In this document: positions 16,085-25,045 of the stretch, piece after piece
Position numbering within the stretch: position 1 is the stretch's first letter
How the letters are laid out: each line of letters opens with the position of its first letter
Assembly: GCA_949285145.1 (NCBI GenBank)
Contig: CASDXQ010000007.1
Location: 1 to 64,000 of the forward strand
Direction: 5' to 3'
Source of the DNA: an uncultured Spirochaetales bacterium
GTDB lineage: Bacteria; Spirochaetota; Spirochaetia; Sphaerochaetales; Sphaerochaetaceae
DNA length: 64,000 nt
Program-made: the position numbers and the translations under genes
The notes under the pieces: model-generated
Database searches by the model: none
The model's input: only the letters and a program-made list of their open reading frames with translations
Told to the model about the DNA's origin: nothing

Positions 16085-17196
16085 GGGATTTTTCAGCTGT
16101 CAGACGGATTGTCATAAAAGTCGGCACAAATCTCCTTTCAAGCGGTGACGGCATTGATGCCGGGCGCATAAGGATGATCTGCGCACAGATAAGCGAACTG
16201 AAGAACATGGGCTATCAGGTGATACTTGTGACAAGCGGTGCAATAGGTCTGGGTGCGAAGGAGCTGGGACATAAGAACAAGGTGGTCCACATTCCGATGA
16301 GGCAGGCGTGCGCTGCAATCGGACAGCCTGTTCTCATGAGCTATTACAGGGAGGCTTTCAGTGAGTTCGGCATCATTCCCGCACAGGTTCTGCTTACACG
16401 CAATGACATGAACAACAGGAAGACATACAACAATCTCCGAGCTTCAGTCGCGACTCTGCTGTCAATGGGAGTCGTTCCCGTATTCAATGAAAACGATACA
16501 GTCTCAACTGCAGAAATCGGAACAGCATTCGGCGATAATGACAGGATGAGCGCAATGGTCGCATCCAAGATGGATGCATCTCTCCTCATCCTCCTGACTG
16601 ACATCGACGGACTTTATACCGGCAATCCGAAAAAAGACAAGGATGCTGTTCTCATCAGCGAAGTTGATGAGATCACTGATTCCATCATGTCTTTCGCAAA
16701 AGGGGCGGGAAGCACTTTCTCAACCGGCGGCATGAAGACAAAACTGCTTGCTGCCAGGATCGCATCGGTTGCCAGCTGTGCAACAGTGATCGCTTCCGGC
16801 TACAGGGACAATGTCCTTGTGGATATCCTGAAAGGAGAGGATGTCGGTACTTATATCCATCCATCGATAAGACTTACCCAGAGGCAGAGGTGGATACTCA
16901 ACAATTCGCATCAGGGAGCTGTCATCATTGATGACGGTGCCGCAGAAGCACTGAAAAAACACAGAAGTCTGTTACCGAGCGGAGTTACAGGTGTTTCTGG
17001 TGTATTCGAAGAAGGGGATGTGATACAGGTGTTGAAGAGTGACGGAACTCTTTTCGGCAAGGCTGTCAGTGCATTCGACAGCACAGCCATTGCCCTCATG
17101 ATGGGCAAGAGGACAAGCGAGATCAGCCGTGAGCACAGAGACTACTGTATATTCCGTCCTGAAGACTTGGTGGTGAGCGATGATAGCACATTATAA
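16081..17196 (+). CDS. proB: Glutamate 5-kinase with PUA domain
   Basis: This 371-residue kinase phosphorylates the gamma-carboxyl of glutamate to start proline synthesis. The amino-acid kinase domain (1-260) has IVIKVGTNLL, VTSGAIGLGAKELG, FNENDTVSTAEIGTAFGDND and STGGMKTKLLAA. A C-terminal PUA domain (about 280-371) includes GAVIIDDGAAEALKKHRSLL, seen as IDDGAAEALKKH, and LPSGVTGVSG. The full two-domain length matches bacterial ProB. Feedback control by proline is expected from the family, not shown here. It shares a four-base overlap with proA. Confidence 0.96.
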   Translation: MRDFSAVRRIVIKVGTNLLSSGDGIDAGRIRMICAQISELKNMGYQVILVTSGAIGLGAKELGHKNKVVHIPMRQACAAIGQPVLMSYYREAFSEFGIIPAQVLLTRNDMNNRKTYNNLRASVATLLSMGVVPVFNENDTVSTAEIGTAFGDNDRMSAMVASKMDASLLILLTDIDGLYTGNPKKDKDAVLISEVDEITDSIMSFAKGAGSTFSTGGMKTKLLAARIASVASCATVIASGYRDNVLVDILKGEDVGTYIHPSIRLTQRQRWILNNSHQGAVIIDDGAAEALKKHRSLLPSGVTGVSGVFEEGDVIQVLKSDGTLFGKAVSAFDSTAIALMMGKRTSEISREHRDYCIFRPEDLVVSDDSTL

Positions 17197-18115
17197 GGTG
17201 GTACAGAGAAGACAGGATGTGGGGATGCGTATTTCCTCACTGTACAGACAGCAGCAGCTGTCAATCGGAATACTTGATACCGGCAGCATCGATGAGCTCA
17301 AAAGCGCGCTGGACTGGTACTGCCAGAACATGAACTGCACCCTGCATGTCATAACGCTTGAAGATACATTCGAAGATGAGGGCCTTGGTGATTCATATCC
17401 TGACATAACATTCATCTGTTTCAAATCCCTTGTCCCCCTGGGAGAGATGATCAATGCGTTTGCTTCTGAATGCTATGCATCCTATTTTCTTGTAGTGAGA
17501 AGCGATATGCAGATACTTGGATTTGACGGAAGCGCACTGCTCCGGATCATGGCGGACAAGAGTCATCCTGCGATGATCACTCCTGTCATGCTCAACAGCG
17601 ATATGGAAGTCCTTCCGACGATCAGGGCACCGTTTCTTAAAGGAAAGGAACTGGATCCTCTTTCCTTCATGCCCGACATAACGCCCGGAACGCTTAGTGC
17701 GAATCTTTATCCCGTCATGGGACTTGCTCTCTATGACAGGGCGTTATTCCAGAGACTCAGGGGCTATGATGAAGAAGTGGACAGCGAATTTTTCCAGCTG
17801 ATGGATCTCGGAAACCGCACACATCTTTACGGCTTTCCGATTTTCACCTGCAGCGATTTTGCCGTCCGTTTTCTGAACAAGCATTCAATCATCGAAGACA
17901 GATCCGCCTGCGGCGGAATGAACAGGGTCTATACAAAAGCGCTTTCCGTCCACCGTATTGCGGGAAAGAACGTGATCGAGAAATACAAGCCGTATGTCGA
18001 CAAGCAGCTTCTGAAGAATGAGGTGAAGACGAAGCAGGTCATCCTCCAGAAAACTGATTACTTCACGCTGATAAAGGAATGGAAGAATGCAGGGGAAGAG
18101 GGAGAGAGACAGTGA
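17180..18115 (+). CDS. Conserved hypothetical protein with GT-A glycosyltransferase-like features
   Basis: This 311-residue protein resembles family 2 (GT-A) glycosyltransferases without clear catalytic motifs. YFLVVRSDMQILGFDG looks like the strand leading to a DxD-type acceptor site, and LALYDRALFQRLRGYDEEV resembles the segment in which GT2 enzymes describe the acceptor loop. No signal peptide or transmembrane helix is visible. It overlaps proB by 17 nt and the amidase by four, so it belongs to the same transcript. A second start at 17225 is possible. It may act in envelope polysaccharide synthesis, but this is weak inference. Confidence 0.6.
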   Translation: MIAHYKVVQRRQDVGMRISSLYRQQQLSIGILDTGSIDELKSALDWYCQNMNCTLHVITLEDTFEDEGLGDSYPDITFICFKSLVPLGEMINAFASECYASYFLVVRSDMQILGFDGSALLRIMADKSHPAMITPVMLNSDMEVLPTIRAPFLKGKELDPLSFMPDITPGTLSANLYPVMGLALYDRALFQRLRGYDEEVDSEFFQLMDLGNRTHLYGFPIFTCSDFAVRFLNKHSIIEDRSACGGMNRVYTKALSVHRIAGKNVIEKYKPYVDKQLLKNEVKTKQVILQKTDYFTLIKEWKNAGEEGERQ

Positions 18116-18825
18116 AGAGGCTTCTTCTTCTCATAATTCTCATCATCTCCTGCCTTGCCCATGCGGCTGCTGATCCCTTCACTGGGCATGTATCTCTTGT
18201 CATCCTTGATGCCGGCCACGGCGGAAAGGATCCGGGTGCCGGTGCAAACGGTCTTGAGGAAAAGGATATCACCCTTGAAATCGTGTTGAAAATCAGGGAT
18301 GAGCTCCTGAGCAGAGGGTACGGTGTTCTCCTCACACGTGATACAGATACATATCTTGACCTCAGGGAAAGGACGGATGCCGCAAATTCCGCAGACTTCG
18401 ATATGGACGGCTTTCCTGTTTTCATTTCCGTGCATATCAACTCCGCATCTTCCTCATCCGCATCCGGCTTTGAGGTGTATGTCAAAAGGAGTGCTCATGA
18501 CGTTGCAATGCTCTCTCCGTCTTCCAGTGACAGGCTGATGCTCAAATACTCCGGTTACGATAATTCCACTCTCAACGATATGCTGAACAGGACAAACCTG
18601 CGTCTTGCTTCCCTTATCTGTTCCGGTTTTGAGAAGGAGTTTCCGCTTGTGAACATGAGAGGTGTCAAAAGCGAGGATTTCTATGTGCTGAACACTGCAT
18701 GGATGCCGGCAGTCCTGATAGAGGTGCTTTTCATTTCAAATCCGGACGATGCCCGCATGATGACAGATGATGTCTTCCAGAGATCCCTTGCTTCCGTCAT
18801 AGCAGATGCGCTTGACAATCTTTGA
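18112..18825 (+). CDS. N-acetylmuramoyl-L-alanine amidase (Amidase_3)
   Basis: This 237-residue exported amidase cuts the bond between muramic acid and the stem peptide. The GTG at 18112 is preferred because AGGGAGAGAG lies just upstream and the next residues form a signal peptide (KRLLLLIILIISCLAHAAA). Amidase_3 zinc ligands are visible: His in LDAGHGGKDPGA, Glu in GLEEKDITLE and His in FISVHINSAS. The catalytic Glu near the C-terminus fits AVLIEVLFISN. It overlaps the previous gene by four bases (GTGA). It probably acts in cell separation or wall turnover in the periplasm. Confidence 0.92.
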   Translation: MKRLLLLIILIISCLAHAAADPFTGHVSLVILDAGHGGKDPGAGANGLEEKDITLEIVLKIRDELLSRGYGVLLTRDTDTYLDLRERTDAANSADFDMDGFPVFISVHINSASSSSASGFEVYVKRSAHDVAMLSPSSSDRLMLKYSGYDNSTLNDMLNRTNLRLASLICSGFEKEFPLVNMRGVKSEDFYVLNTAWMPAVLIEVLFISNPDDARMMTDDVFQRSLASVIADALDNL

Positions 18826-18833
18826 TGCCGCTA

Positions 18834-18862
18834 TTAACTAAACTTCTCTTATAGGCTATCCT
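18834..18862 (+). promoter_or_regulatory. Promoter of pdxA-like gene, predicted leaderless
   Basis: TATCCT at 18857-18862 ends six bases before the ATG at 18869. TTAACT at 18834-18839 is a weak -35 with 17-bp spacing. No ribosome binding site precedes the start. Confidence 0.45.
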
Positions 18863-18868
18863 TTGATC

Positions 18869-19888
18869 ATGATGAGCAGATATCTTGTGGTTCCCATGGG
18901 GGAAGCTGCGGGAATAAGTCCCGAGCTTATAATAAAAGCTTTGAATGATGAGAAACGCAGAGCCTTCGGCCGTGTGATAGTCGTCGGTGACAAGGCTCTT
19001 TTCAGAAAAGTCTCAAAGGATATCGACATTCCTCTGCCTTTCACCTGTTTCGTGGAAAGTGACGCGGAGCTTGTCACTGCAATAGCTGCAGGGGAAGAGA
19101 CTGTTTTCTATAATCTCAGATGCATTGATCTTGACAGTTTCAGCTACGGACAACTTTCTGCGGATACGGGCATGGCATGCTATGCCGTAACCGCAAAAGC
19201 TGTGAATCTGATACAGAATTCATATGCAAGCGTGCTTGTGACTCCTCCGCTTGATGCCCGTTCTCTTGCCATGGCCGGAATTGAGACCACAAATTATGAA
19301 TCGATGATCACGACTCTTGCGGAATGCAACAGAGGTGTGGCGATGCTTGATGCGGGAGGCGTGAAGATATTCAGCCACACGCATCACATGAGCATAAGGG
19401 ACTCTCTTGAGACCGTGAGATTCGAGCTGATTCTCGACACGATAATAAAAGTAGACTCGCTGACTCAGGACAAATCCGTATTCGATCTTGATAAGCCGCT
19501 GGCAATCGCAAGTGCGAATCCGATACATGCGGATTCGCTGAAATATGAAAAAGAGGAGATGGAGGCGATCATGCCTGCAGTCGCCAAGGCAGGCGAGATC
19601 GGCATAAATATTGTCGGGCCCGTAAGTGCTGATCATCTGATGCACCGCGCAAGCAAGGGACTTTACCGGGCGGTGATAGCAATTTTCCATGACCAGGCTC
19701 ATATCGCGGCGATGTCTCTGGACTTTGAGCATACCGTCACGGTGAACTGGGGATGGCCGTTTCTCGCCGTTCGTGTTGACAGGGGCTCCATGATTGAAAG
19801 GGCAGGAAAGGGAATCATGAAACCGTATTCTCTTGTCCAGGCCATGACAGTTGCCCGGCAGTATATAAAACAGGGAGTCATAAGTTGA
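18869..19888 (+). CDS. PdxA-like 4-hydroxythreonine-4-phosphate dehydrogenase family protein
   Basis: This 339-residue protein has PdxA-family landmarks: VPMGEAAGISPELI at the N-terminus (in place of GDPAGIGPE), LVTPPLDARSLAMAG, SHTHHMSIRDSLE with a likely metal His, NPIHADSLKYEKEE (in place of NPHAGEGG) and IFHDQAHIAAMSL (in place of YHDQG). Several motif residues differ from enzymes of vitamin B6 synthesis, so it may be one of the PdxA-like dehydrogenases acting on other hydroxy-acid phosphates. The ATG at 18869 is taken as the start. A lipoprotein gene begins at its stop codon. Confidence 0.75.
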   Translation: MMSRYLVVPMGEAAGISPELIIKALNDEKRRAFGRVIVVGDKALFRKVSKDIDIPLPFTCFVESDAELVTAIAAGEETVFYNLRCIDLDSFSYGQLSADTGMACYAVTAKAVNLIQNSYASVLVTPPLDARSLAMAGIETTNYESMITTLAECNRGVAMLDAGGVKIFSHTHHMSIRDSLETVRFELILDTIIKVDSLTQDKSVFDLDKPLAIASANPIHADSLKYEKEEMEAIMPAVAKAGEIGINIVGPVSADHLMHRASKGLYRAVIAIFHDQAHIAAMSLDFEHTVTVNWGWPFLAVRVDRGSMIERAGKGIMKPYSLVQAMTVARQYIKQGVIS

Positions 19889-21006
19889 GAAAGAAAGTGC
19901 TTCTCTTCATTCTTGCCGTTACTCTTTTCCTGAGCTCATGCTCGACAAGCGTGAGCGTAAGTTACAACCGTCCCAGTGAGATCAACATGAGCCGTTACAG
20001 GAATATCGCTGTTGCTTCGACAGTCCCGTTCAAAGGATTCCGCTCTCCCGGCTTTTATGTAAGGGCTGTGGATGATGCTGCGGCATTCGGCGCTCATGTG
20101 AGAAGTTCGTATGATGAAGAACTTGCATCCGAGGTTGCATCATATGCGACCGCTTCACTTGTCAGCAGTCTGTCCTCTACAGGATTCTTCAACATCATAT
20201 CCTCATCTGCCGCTGACGACATGATCAGCAGAAGCCGGATGGGTTTTTCAATCCGTGATGATATTGACTGCTATGGTGTCGATGCCTTCATAATCCCGCG
20301 CATCGTATCAATGGATATGAACGAATATCTCTCGTCGGAGCGTTTTTACCACTACGATTATTCACGGGTTGACCAGGATGGGAATCCCGTCCGCATTGCA
20401 GACTACAGATACTATCTTACCCAGAGTGCAAGCATTGTCTATTCCTATACTGTGATAGATGCCGGCACAATGACTGTCTATGCGTCGAAAAATTTTTCCG
20501 ACAAGGTTGAGAATACCACAGAAGTCACCAGTTTCGGTTTCAGCACTCCTGATCCGGCATCATATTTCCGCCTGATGGTGGACAATATAACAGCTGCAGC
20601 CGCTTTCCAGCTTGCTCCAAGCCGGGCTGATGCGGATATGAAGCTGATGGACAACAAACCTGAAAACAAAAAGTCTGAAGCTGCGTATGATCATGTGAAG
20701 GACGGTGATCTGCATTCGGCATTGCAGATATTCCTCAGTGTATGGGATGCAGATGCCCATCTTCCATCCGGCTATAACTGTGCTCTCCTGCTTGCTGCGT
20801 GCGGTGATATTCCTGCTGCTGTGGATCTGCTTCATGAGGTGCAGACGCTGTATGGCGGAAACAGCGATCTGTCAGATCTCCTTGCCGCACTTGAAGAGAT
20901 GAACAGAAATAATGAGGCGGCACAGTCCCAGATGGACGGCAGTGCTCCGTATATAAACTATGCTGACAGCTCCACCAGCATATTTGCACTGGTGATGGGA
21001 GAGTGA
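19885..21006 (+). CDS. Putative lipoprotein, unknown function
   Basis: This 373-residue protein begins with a clear lipoprotein signal (LLFILAVTLFLSSC), so it is predicted to be lipid-modified and anchored. The segment MSRYRNIAVASTVPF and the later helix-strand pattern resemble the CsgG/LpoB-like alpha-beta fold used by some outer-membrane lipoproteins; this is tentative. The C-terminal third (DGDLHSALQIFLSVWDADAH, seen as DLHSALQIFLSVWD, then GYNCALLLAACGD) looks like a pair of TPR-type helices. Translation begins at TTG 19885, with AGGGAG at 19872-19877, and overlaps the pdxA-like stop. Confidence 0.75.
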   Translation: MRKKVLLFILAVTLFLSSCSTSVSVSYNRPSEINMSRYRNIAVASTVPFKGFRSPGFYVRAVDDAAAFGAHVRSSYDEELASEVASYATASLVSSLSSTGFFNIISSSAADDMISRSRMGFSIRDDIDCYGVDAFIIPRIVSMDMNEYLSSERFYHYDYSRVDQDGNPVRIADYRYYLTQSASIVYSYTVIDAGTMTVYASKNFSDKVENTTEVTSFGFSTPDPASYFRLMVDNITAAAAFQLAPSRADADMKLMDNKPENKKSEAAYDHVKDGDLHSALQIFLSVWDADAHLPSGYNCALLLAACGDIPAAVDLLHEVQTLYGGNSDLSDLLAALEEMNRNNEAAQSQMDGSAPYINYADSSTSIFALVMGE

Positions 21007-21327
21007 GTGATGATAATTGCGACAATGGATGATGGGACTGAACTGGTGAAAGGCAGAAAGTATGCGCATCTTGCATGCGGTGCTTCCTCTGTTCTCACGA
21101 TGAAGACAAGAAGATTCGCAGAAGGAGACGGAGCAAAGCTTTTCGAGACTCTCAAGCGATATGTCTCATCAGGTGATTTTGATGCAATTCTGGTCTCCGG
21201 TGCGGATAAAATGCTTCAGGGTGCGGGAAGTGATGCTGTGTGCTGGATGCTGGATCATGCCCGGGATGATGATTCTTTTCTTCTGGTTTTGAGCGGAATC
21301 AACGAAAACTTAATAAAAATTAAGTAA
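21007..21327 (+). CDS. Hypothetical protein, 106 residues
   Basis: This frame follows the lipoprotein gene directly. It encodes a soluble alpha/beta-looking protein with FDAILVSGADKMLQGAG and SFLLVLSGINENL segments. I recognise no family, and no signal peptide or helix pair is evident. Either of the first two ATG codons (21007 lies at the stop junction) could be used. It is probably co-transcribed with the lipoprotein and ends just before a strong terminator. Confidence 0.65.
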   Translation: MMIIATMDDGTELVKGRKYAHLACGASSVLTMKTRRFAEGDGAKLFETLKRYVSSGDFDAILVSGADKMLQGAGSDAVCWMLDHARDDDSFLLVLSGINENLIKIK

Positions 21328-21378
21328 TTATAAGAAAAAAAATATTAAAAATAGCCTGTATGCAGAAATAAAAACAGA

Positions 21379-21419
21379 AAAATGAAGGTAAATGGCTGCA
21401 TTTTACCTTCATTTTCCAT
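21379..21419 (+). terminator. Intrinsic terminator, perfect 14-bp stem
   Basis: AAAATGAAGGTAAA (21379-21392) pairs exactly with TTTACCTTCATTTT (21402-21415) around a nine-base loop. The stem carries A and T runs on both flanks, so it could stop transcription in either direction. Apart from this and the next promoter, 21328-21512 holds nothing recognisable. Confidence 0.75.
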
Positions 21420-21476
21420 TATTTTATTGAACTTTCAGGCTCTTCTTCATGCTTTGAGTCCGTATTTTGTTTTTTC

Positions 21477-21506
21477 TTGCTTTTTTTCTGTGCACGAAAT
21501 TAAACT
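21477..21506 (+). promoter_or_regulatory. Promoter of cpsB-like gene, predicted leaderless
   Basis: TTGCTT (21477-21482) and TAAACT (21501-21506) are 18 bp apart, and the -10 ends six bases before the ATG at 21513. No Shine-Dalgarno site is present. Confidence 0.6.
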
Positions 21507-21512
21507 TGTCTT

Positions 21513-22163
21513 ATGACCTTGATAGACATTCACACCCATCTGTTGCCTAAAGTCGATGACAGCAGAATGAAGAAATATAAGTTCTCATCGATGATGGCCA
21601 GATACAAGGAGGCTGGAATAGACAGAATAGTCTTCTCGCCTCATATTGACGACCCGTATGTTGATACGAAAAGGGACAGGATCGAAAGCACTTACGGGTG
21701 GGCGAGGGAAAAGGCTCTCAAAGCCGGAATTGAATGCTATCTGGGCAGCGAGTTTTTCATCCGTGATCAGAAGGAGCTCGGCTTCATTCCTCATTTCGGA
21801 ACGCATGTGCTGTGTGAGACTGACACAACATTTGCTCCTGCCGCCTATCTTGATACGGTGAGACGGATTCGTGACATGGGATATACAGTCATACTTGCCC
21901 ATGTGGAGCGCTATAAGTTCCTGACTCCCGGATGTGAGCTTTTCCAGATTCTCCACGAGGAGCTTGGCTGCATGGTGCAGGTCAATGCAAGAGGCGCCAG
22001 AAGCGAAAACGGCAGGATCTGGATGAAAAGCGGTCTTGTTGATTTCATAGCAACAGACAATCACGGGGAGGAGTCTTTACCCCTCGATCTGTACGAGATA
22101 CTCGGCCAGTATCCGTATGTGGCAAGGAAAATGGATGCCTTTGTCCGGAACAATCTGGACTGA
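21513..22163 (+). CDS. CpsB/YwqE-type PHP-fold tyrosine phosphatase
   Basis: This 216-residue PHP-domain protein matches the CpsB/Wzb-like manganese-dependent phosphotyrosine phosphatases. Metal-binding motifs occur in the family order: IDIHTHLLPKVDD, FSPHIDDPY, LGSEFFI, LAHVERYKFL and ATDNHGEES. Such enzymes normally dephosphorylate a BY-kinase that controls capsule or exopolysaccharide chain length. No BY-kinase or polysaccharide gene is adjacent, so the substrate here is open. It appears to be a single-gene unit, with its own promoter and a terminator 24 bp after its stop. Confidence 0.87.
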   Translation: MTLIDIHTHLLPKVDDSRMKKYKFSSMMARYKEAGIDRIVFSPHIDDPYVDTKRDRIESTYGWAREKALKAGIECYLGSEFFIRDQKELGFIPHFGTHVLCETDTTFAPAAYLDTVRRIRDMGYTVILAHVERYKFLTPGCELFQILHEELGCMVQVNARGARSENGRIWMKSGLVDFIATDNHGEESLPLDLYEILGQYPYVARKMDAFVRNNLD

Positions 22164-22186
22164 GATATCTGAACTGATAAGCAAAT

Positions 22187-22208
22187 AAAATGGGGAATCC
22201 CATTTTTT
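22187..22208 (+). terminator. Terminator or attenuator directly before the RloA-like gene
   Basis: AAAATGGG (22187-22194) pairs with CCCATTTT (22199-22206) around GAAT, and Ts run to 22208. The last T abuts the AGGAGG ribosome binding site of the next gene, so any transcript reaching that gene from upstream of 22187 must pass this hairpin. Confidence 0.65.
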
Positions 22209-22221
22209 AGGAGGTAAGCAT

Positions 22222-23463
22222 ATGTTGCTGAATATGACTATTGCGAACTTCAAGTCCGTAAAGTCCCCTCAGAAGATCAGCTTTGAGGCACTGAGGGATA
22301 ACCGCCTTCCCGAAAGCAAGGTTGTTGTCATCAACGACAAGCTGAAGGCAATCAAGACAAGCGCGATCATCGGACCCAACGGTGCGGGAAAAAGCTCATT
22401 TGTCCGTGCGCTTGAAGTCCTTAACAGGGTTGTGACCAGTCCTGACGAGAATGAAAATCCTCTTGCAGGAGCCCTTTCCGGCACTGTTTTCGCATATGGT
22501 GTGGAAAAGACAAAACCGGCTGAGATAGAGATAGAGGTTCTGTTGTCAAAAGGCGACTACAGCGAGGAGAATCCGACTGTGATCGCCCGCTACCGCTTCG
22601 TAGCAAACAAGGACAGAATCTATGAAGAGACTCTCTATCATGTGGTCAACGGTTCAAAGAAACTCATGTTCGAGCGCAGGTATGTAGAAAGCGAGAATGT
22701 CTATGCATACCGTTATGGAAAGATGTACAGAGGGGAGAAAAAGCGTCTTGCAGGAAAAATCGCCGACACGGCCAGCTTCCTCGGCATGGCTGCCAGAAAG
22801 GGAGGTGAGACCTGTTCAATGCTTTACTCCTGGTTCACAGACAGTCTGCACATCCTTCCGATGGGCGTTTCCTCCGCAACGGAAAGCTACATAGCCGAAA
22901 TGCTCACAAAGCATCCAGGCTGGAGGGAACAGCTTTCCAATTTCTTCTGGGCTGTCGACATTACGGATATCCGCCGTGTCGGAGTGAGGGAAGACGGAAA
23001 GGTTGTCTTCACCCACGTGTACATCAATGACAAGAAGGCTGACGGATATTCAAACCTTTTCACTCTGGAGTCTCTTTCACTCAGACGTCTTACGGCTCTT
23101 GCCGTTGCTTTCTTTGAATGCTTCACAAGCCACAAGACTCTTGTTGTAGATGACTTCGGCATGCTGCTTCATCCTGATGTGCTCTGTCACATTGTGGAAA
23201 TATTCGAAGCCTGCAACAAGGAAAGCCAGATGCTGGTTGTTGACTGCAATCCGTCCCTGCTCAAGGAAGGCCTGCTGAGACGCGACGGTGTCTGGTTTGC
23301 ACAGAAGAACCACGAATCAAGCACAGAGTATTACTCGCTTGCGGATTTCAAGGCTTCACGCGGCAAGGCGAATACAAGAGAGAAGTATCTGCAGGGTGCT
23401 TACGGTTCTCTGCCGATTACCAGCGAGTTCTACTTCGTTAATGATGAAAAGGAGGCTGACTGA
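22222..23463 (+). CDS. RloA/AbiLi-like AAA ATPase (OLD/SMC-type)
   Basis: This 413-residue ATPase begins with NMTIANFKSVKSPQKISFE, typical of AAA_21/OLD-type proteins. The Walker A is AIIGPNGAGKSSFVRALE. A signature-like helix reads TLESLSLRRLTALAVAFFE. The Walker B is TLVVDDFGMLLHPD, where the usual catalytic Glu after the Asp is Asp. The final switch region is VVDCNPSLL. AGGAGG sits eight bases before the ATG. It is followed without a gap by a RloB-like gene, the pairing known from RloAB loci in restriction islands and from the lactococcal AbiL abortive-infection system as I recall it. A phage-defence role is plausible but untested. Confidence 0.82.
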   Translation: MLLNMTIANFKSVKSPQKISFEALRDNRLPESKVVVINDKLKAIKTSAIIGPNGAGKSSFVRALEVLNRVVTSPDENENPLAGALSGTVFAYGVEKTKPAEIEIEVLLSKGDYSEENPTVIARYRFVANKDRIYEETLYHVVNGSKKLMFERRYVESENVYAYRYGKMYRGEKKRLAGKIADTASFLGMAARKGGETCSMLYSWFTDSLHILPMGVSSATESYIAEMLTKHPGWREQLSNFFWAVDITDIRRVGVREDGKVVFTHVYINDKKADGYSNLFTLESLSLRRLTALAVAFFECFTSHKTLVVDDFGMLLHPDVLCHIVEIFEACNKESQMLVVDCNPSLLKEGLLRRDGVWFAQKNHESSTEYYSLADFKASRGKANTREKYLQGAYGSLPITSEFYFVNDEKEAD

Positions 23464-24035
23464 TGGCTACACGCAAAAGAAACAGTACGGAATCAAGAAG
23501 GACATTGCTCCTTGTTACAGCCACTGAAGCTGAAGCTCTAAATGCGAAAGACCTGAAGCATCTGATCTCTTTCACCGCAAGGGAGAAGAACAGAAACAAA
23601 TATGATGTCGCTTTTGCTCTTTTCGGTTTTGACGACGTGAATACCAGCATTGAGGAAGTCAGGGAAGCACAGGAGGCATGTGCCGGCAGAAGAATACAGC
23701 TGTGCTATTTCAATCCATGTTTCTCTCTCTGGCTGTATATGCATCTTGGAAAGCCGCAGAGTTTCATTTCCGATGCTTCTGTATTCGAGAGTGAAGTCAG
23801 AAAAGCGATACAGGGACTTGAGTGGACACCGGAATATCTTCTTACAGACGGGCTGAATCTCCACATGAAACTGTTCCCGCGTCATTCGCTTGCCGACCAG
23901 AACGCAAGAGATTACAACAAGCTTGCGATACAGGCGACAGGAGAGAAGGCGACTACAATGCCGGAGCTTAACAAGATGATTACTGAAGTATGCGGACAGG
24001 CTGACATGTCTCACAATACAAAGGTATTCAAATAA
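23463..24035 (+). CDS. RloB/AbiLii-like protein, divergent
   Basis: This 190-residue protein resembles the RloB family, thought to have a Toprim-like nuclease fold. It starts on the A of the RloA-like stop codon. The typical CEGExTE motif near the N-terminus is replaced here by LLVTATEAEALN, and the DKDD-type motif by LFGFDDVN. The conserved middle (CYFNPCFSLWLYMHLG) is well kept. Loss of part of the acidic cluster suggests weak or altered catalysis. It is the second half of an ATPase-effector pair and is followed three bases later by a membrane LuxR regulator gene. Confidence 0.75.
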   Translation: MATRKRNSTESRRTLLLVTATEAEALNAKDLKHLISFTAREKNRNKYDVAFALFGFDDVNTSIEEVREAQEACAGRRIQLCYFNPCFSLWLYMHLGKPQSFISDASVFESEVRKAIQGLEWTPEYLLTDGLNLHMKLFPRHSLADQNARDYNKLAIQATGEKATTMPELNKMITEVCGQADMSHNTKVFK

Positions 24036-24038
24036 GGT

Positions 24039-24950
24039 ATGGAAGCCAGCATTGCACTGCTTACCGAAATCTTGGCCCTATGTATCATAAGCATTGACTT
24101 AGGGCTGAGCATTGTTTACAGAAAACTCATCCGCCAGAGGCGCTCTGCGGCGATGATAGTGTTCTGCGCGACCAGTCTCGGCCTTATTTTCTTTCAGCTG
24201 CTCGATTCCTGGTCCGCTCTGTCATTCTCTCCGCCTGTTTATGATATCCTGCGCTATATCTGGATGGTGGTCGTGATAGCAGACGGTGCATTCCTTCTGT
24301 CTTTTGTGCCTTATTTCACAACATGGATAATTGCACATCCATGGAGGAATCCCTATAAGACGGTGTTTTTCATCTGCTCTCTTGTCTTTACGGGCGTGAG
24401 CATAGCCGACCTTGTATGTGACAGCGTGATTCTCAACCGTACCGCCTTTCTGATCTGTCTGTTCGTCGTTGTCTTCTGTCTGGCCGTGATGATTAGAAAC
24501 CGGAAAGGAATAGAGGACAGGGATGTGCGGCACATGATTCTCACAATTGTCATAGTGGGTCTGTGCCTGCTTCCTTTCATCATGGCGAGTTTCTTCATTG
24601 ACTACATAAGGACAATCGCATCCCAGGTGCTGATCCTGGCCTATGCGATAGTCATTCTTGTCTTCCTTTTCCTGTCTGTCAGCAGAAAACTCAGCGAAGA
24701 GAAGCAGATTGTAGAGAAGGAGGAAGAAAATGGAGGCTCAGCCGTTGACCTTTCCTTCTATCATATAACGGAAAGGGAGGAGGAGATAATCGGGCTGATC
24801 TGCGAAGGCTGCACGAACAAGGAGATTGCACAGAAGCTCACACTGAGTGTAAATACGGTCAGCAATCATATTACGAATATATTCGACAAGACGGGAGTCA
24901 GAAGCAGGATCGATCTGCTGAATCTCGTAAGACGGGGGATCTGGAACTGA
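24039..24950 (+). CDS. Membrane-bound LuxR-family transcriptional regulator
   Basis: This 303-residue protein has about seven hydrophobic helices in residues 5-215, followed by a coiled linker (KLSEEKQIVEKEEENGG) and a C-terminal LuxR/FixJ helix-turn-helix. The DNA-binding domain has the expected pattern: ITEREEEIIGLICEGCTNKE, then EIAQKLTLSVNTVSNHITNI. A membrane-embedded sensor joined to a LuxR domain suggests it reads a lipophilic or envelope signal. The gene begins three bases after the RloB-like stop, so it is likely part of the same transcript and could control the pair; that link is inference. Confidence 0.8.
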   Translation: MEASIALLTEILALCIISIDLGLSIVYRKLIRQRRSAAMIVFCATSLGLIFFQLLDSWSALSFSPPVYDILRYIWMVVVIADGAFLLSFVPYFTTWIIAHPWRNPYKTVFFICSLVFTGVSIADLVCDSVILNRTAFLICLFVVVFCLAVMIRNRKGIEDRDVRHMILTIVIVGLCLLPFIMASFFIDYIRTIASQVLILAYAIVILVFLFLSVSRKLSEEKQIVEKEEENGGSAVDLSFYHITEREEEIIGLICEGCTNKEIAQKLTLSVNTVSNHITNIFDKTGVRSRIDLLNLVRRGIWN

Positions 24951-25045
24951 TACGGATCCTCTTCTTTTAAAGACACTCCCGGCTGCGATTTTCTGAAACA
25001 AAGGAGGTGCTGCAGCATCAGACAGGCTGCGGTGGTGAAATTCAG

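Noticed and set aside
25001-25030. Leader peptide or earlier start for the hydrolase at the perfect AAGGAGG
   Set aside because: No ATG, GTG or TTG stands at a usable distance. The GTG at 25007 overlaps the site itself.
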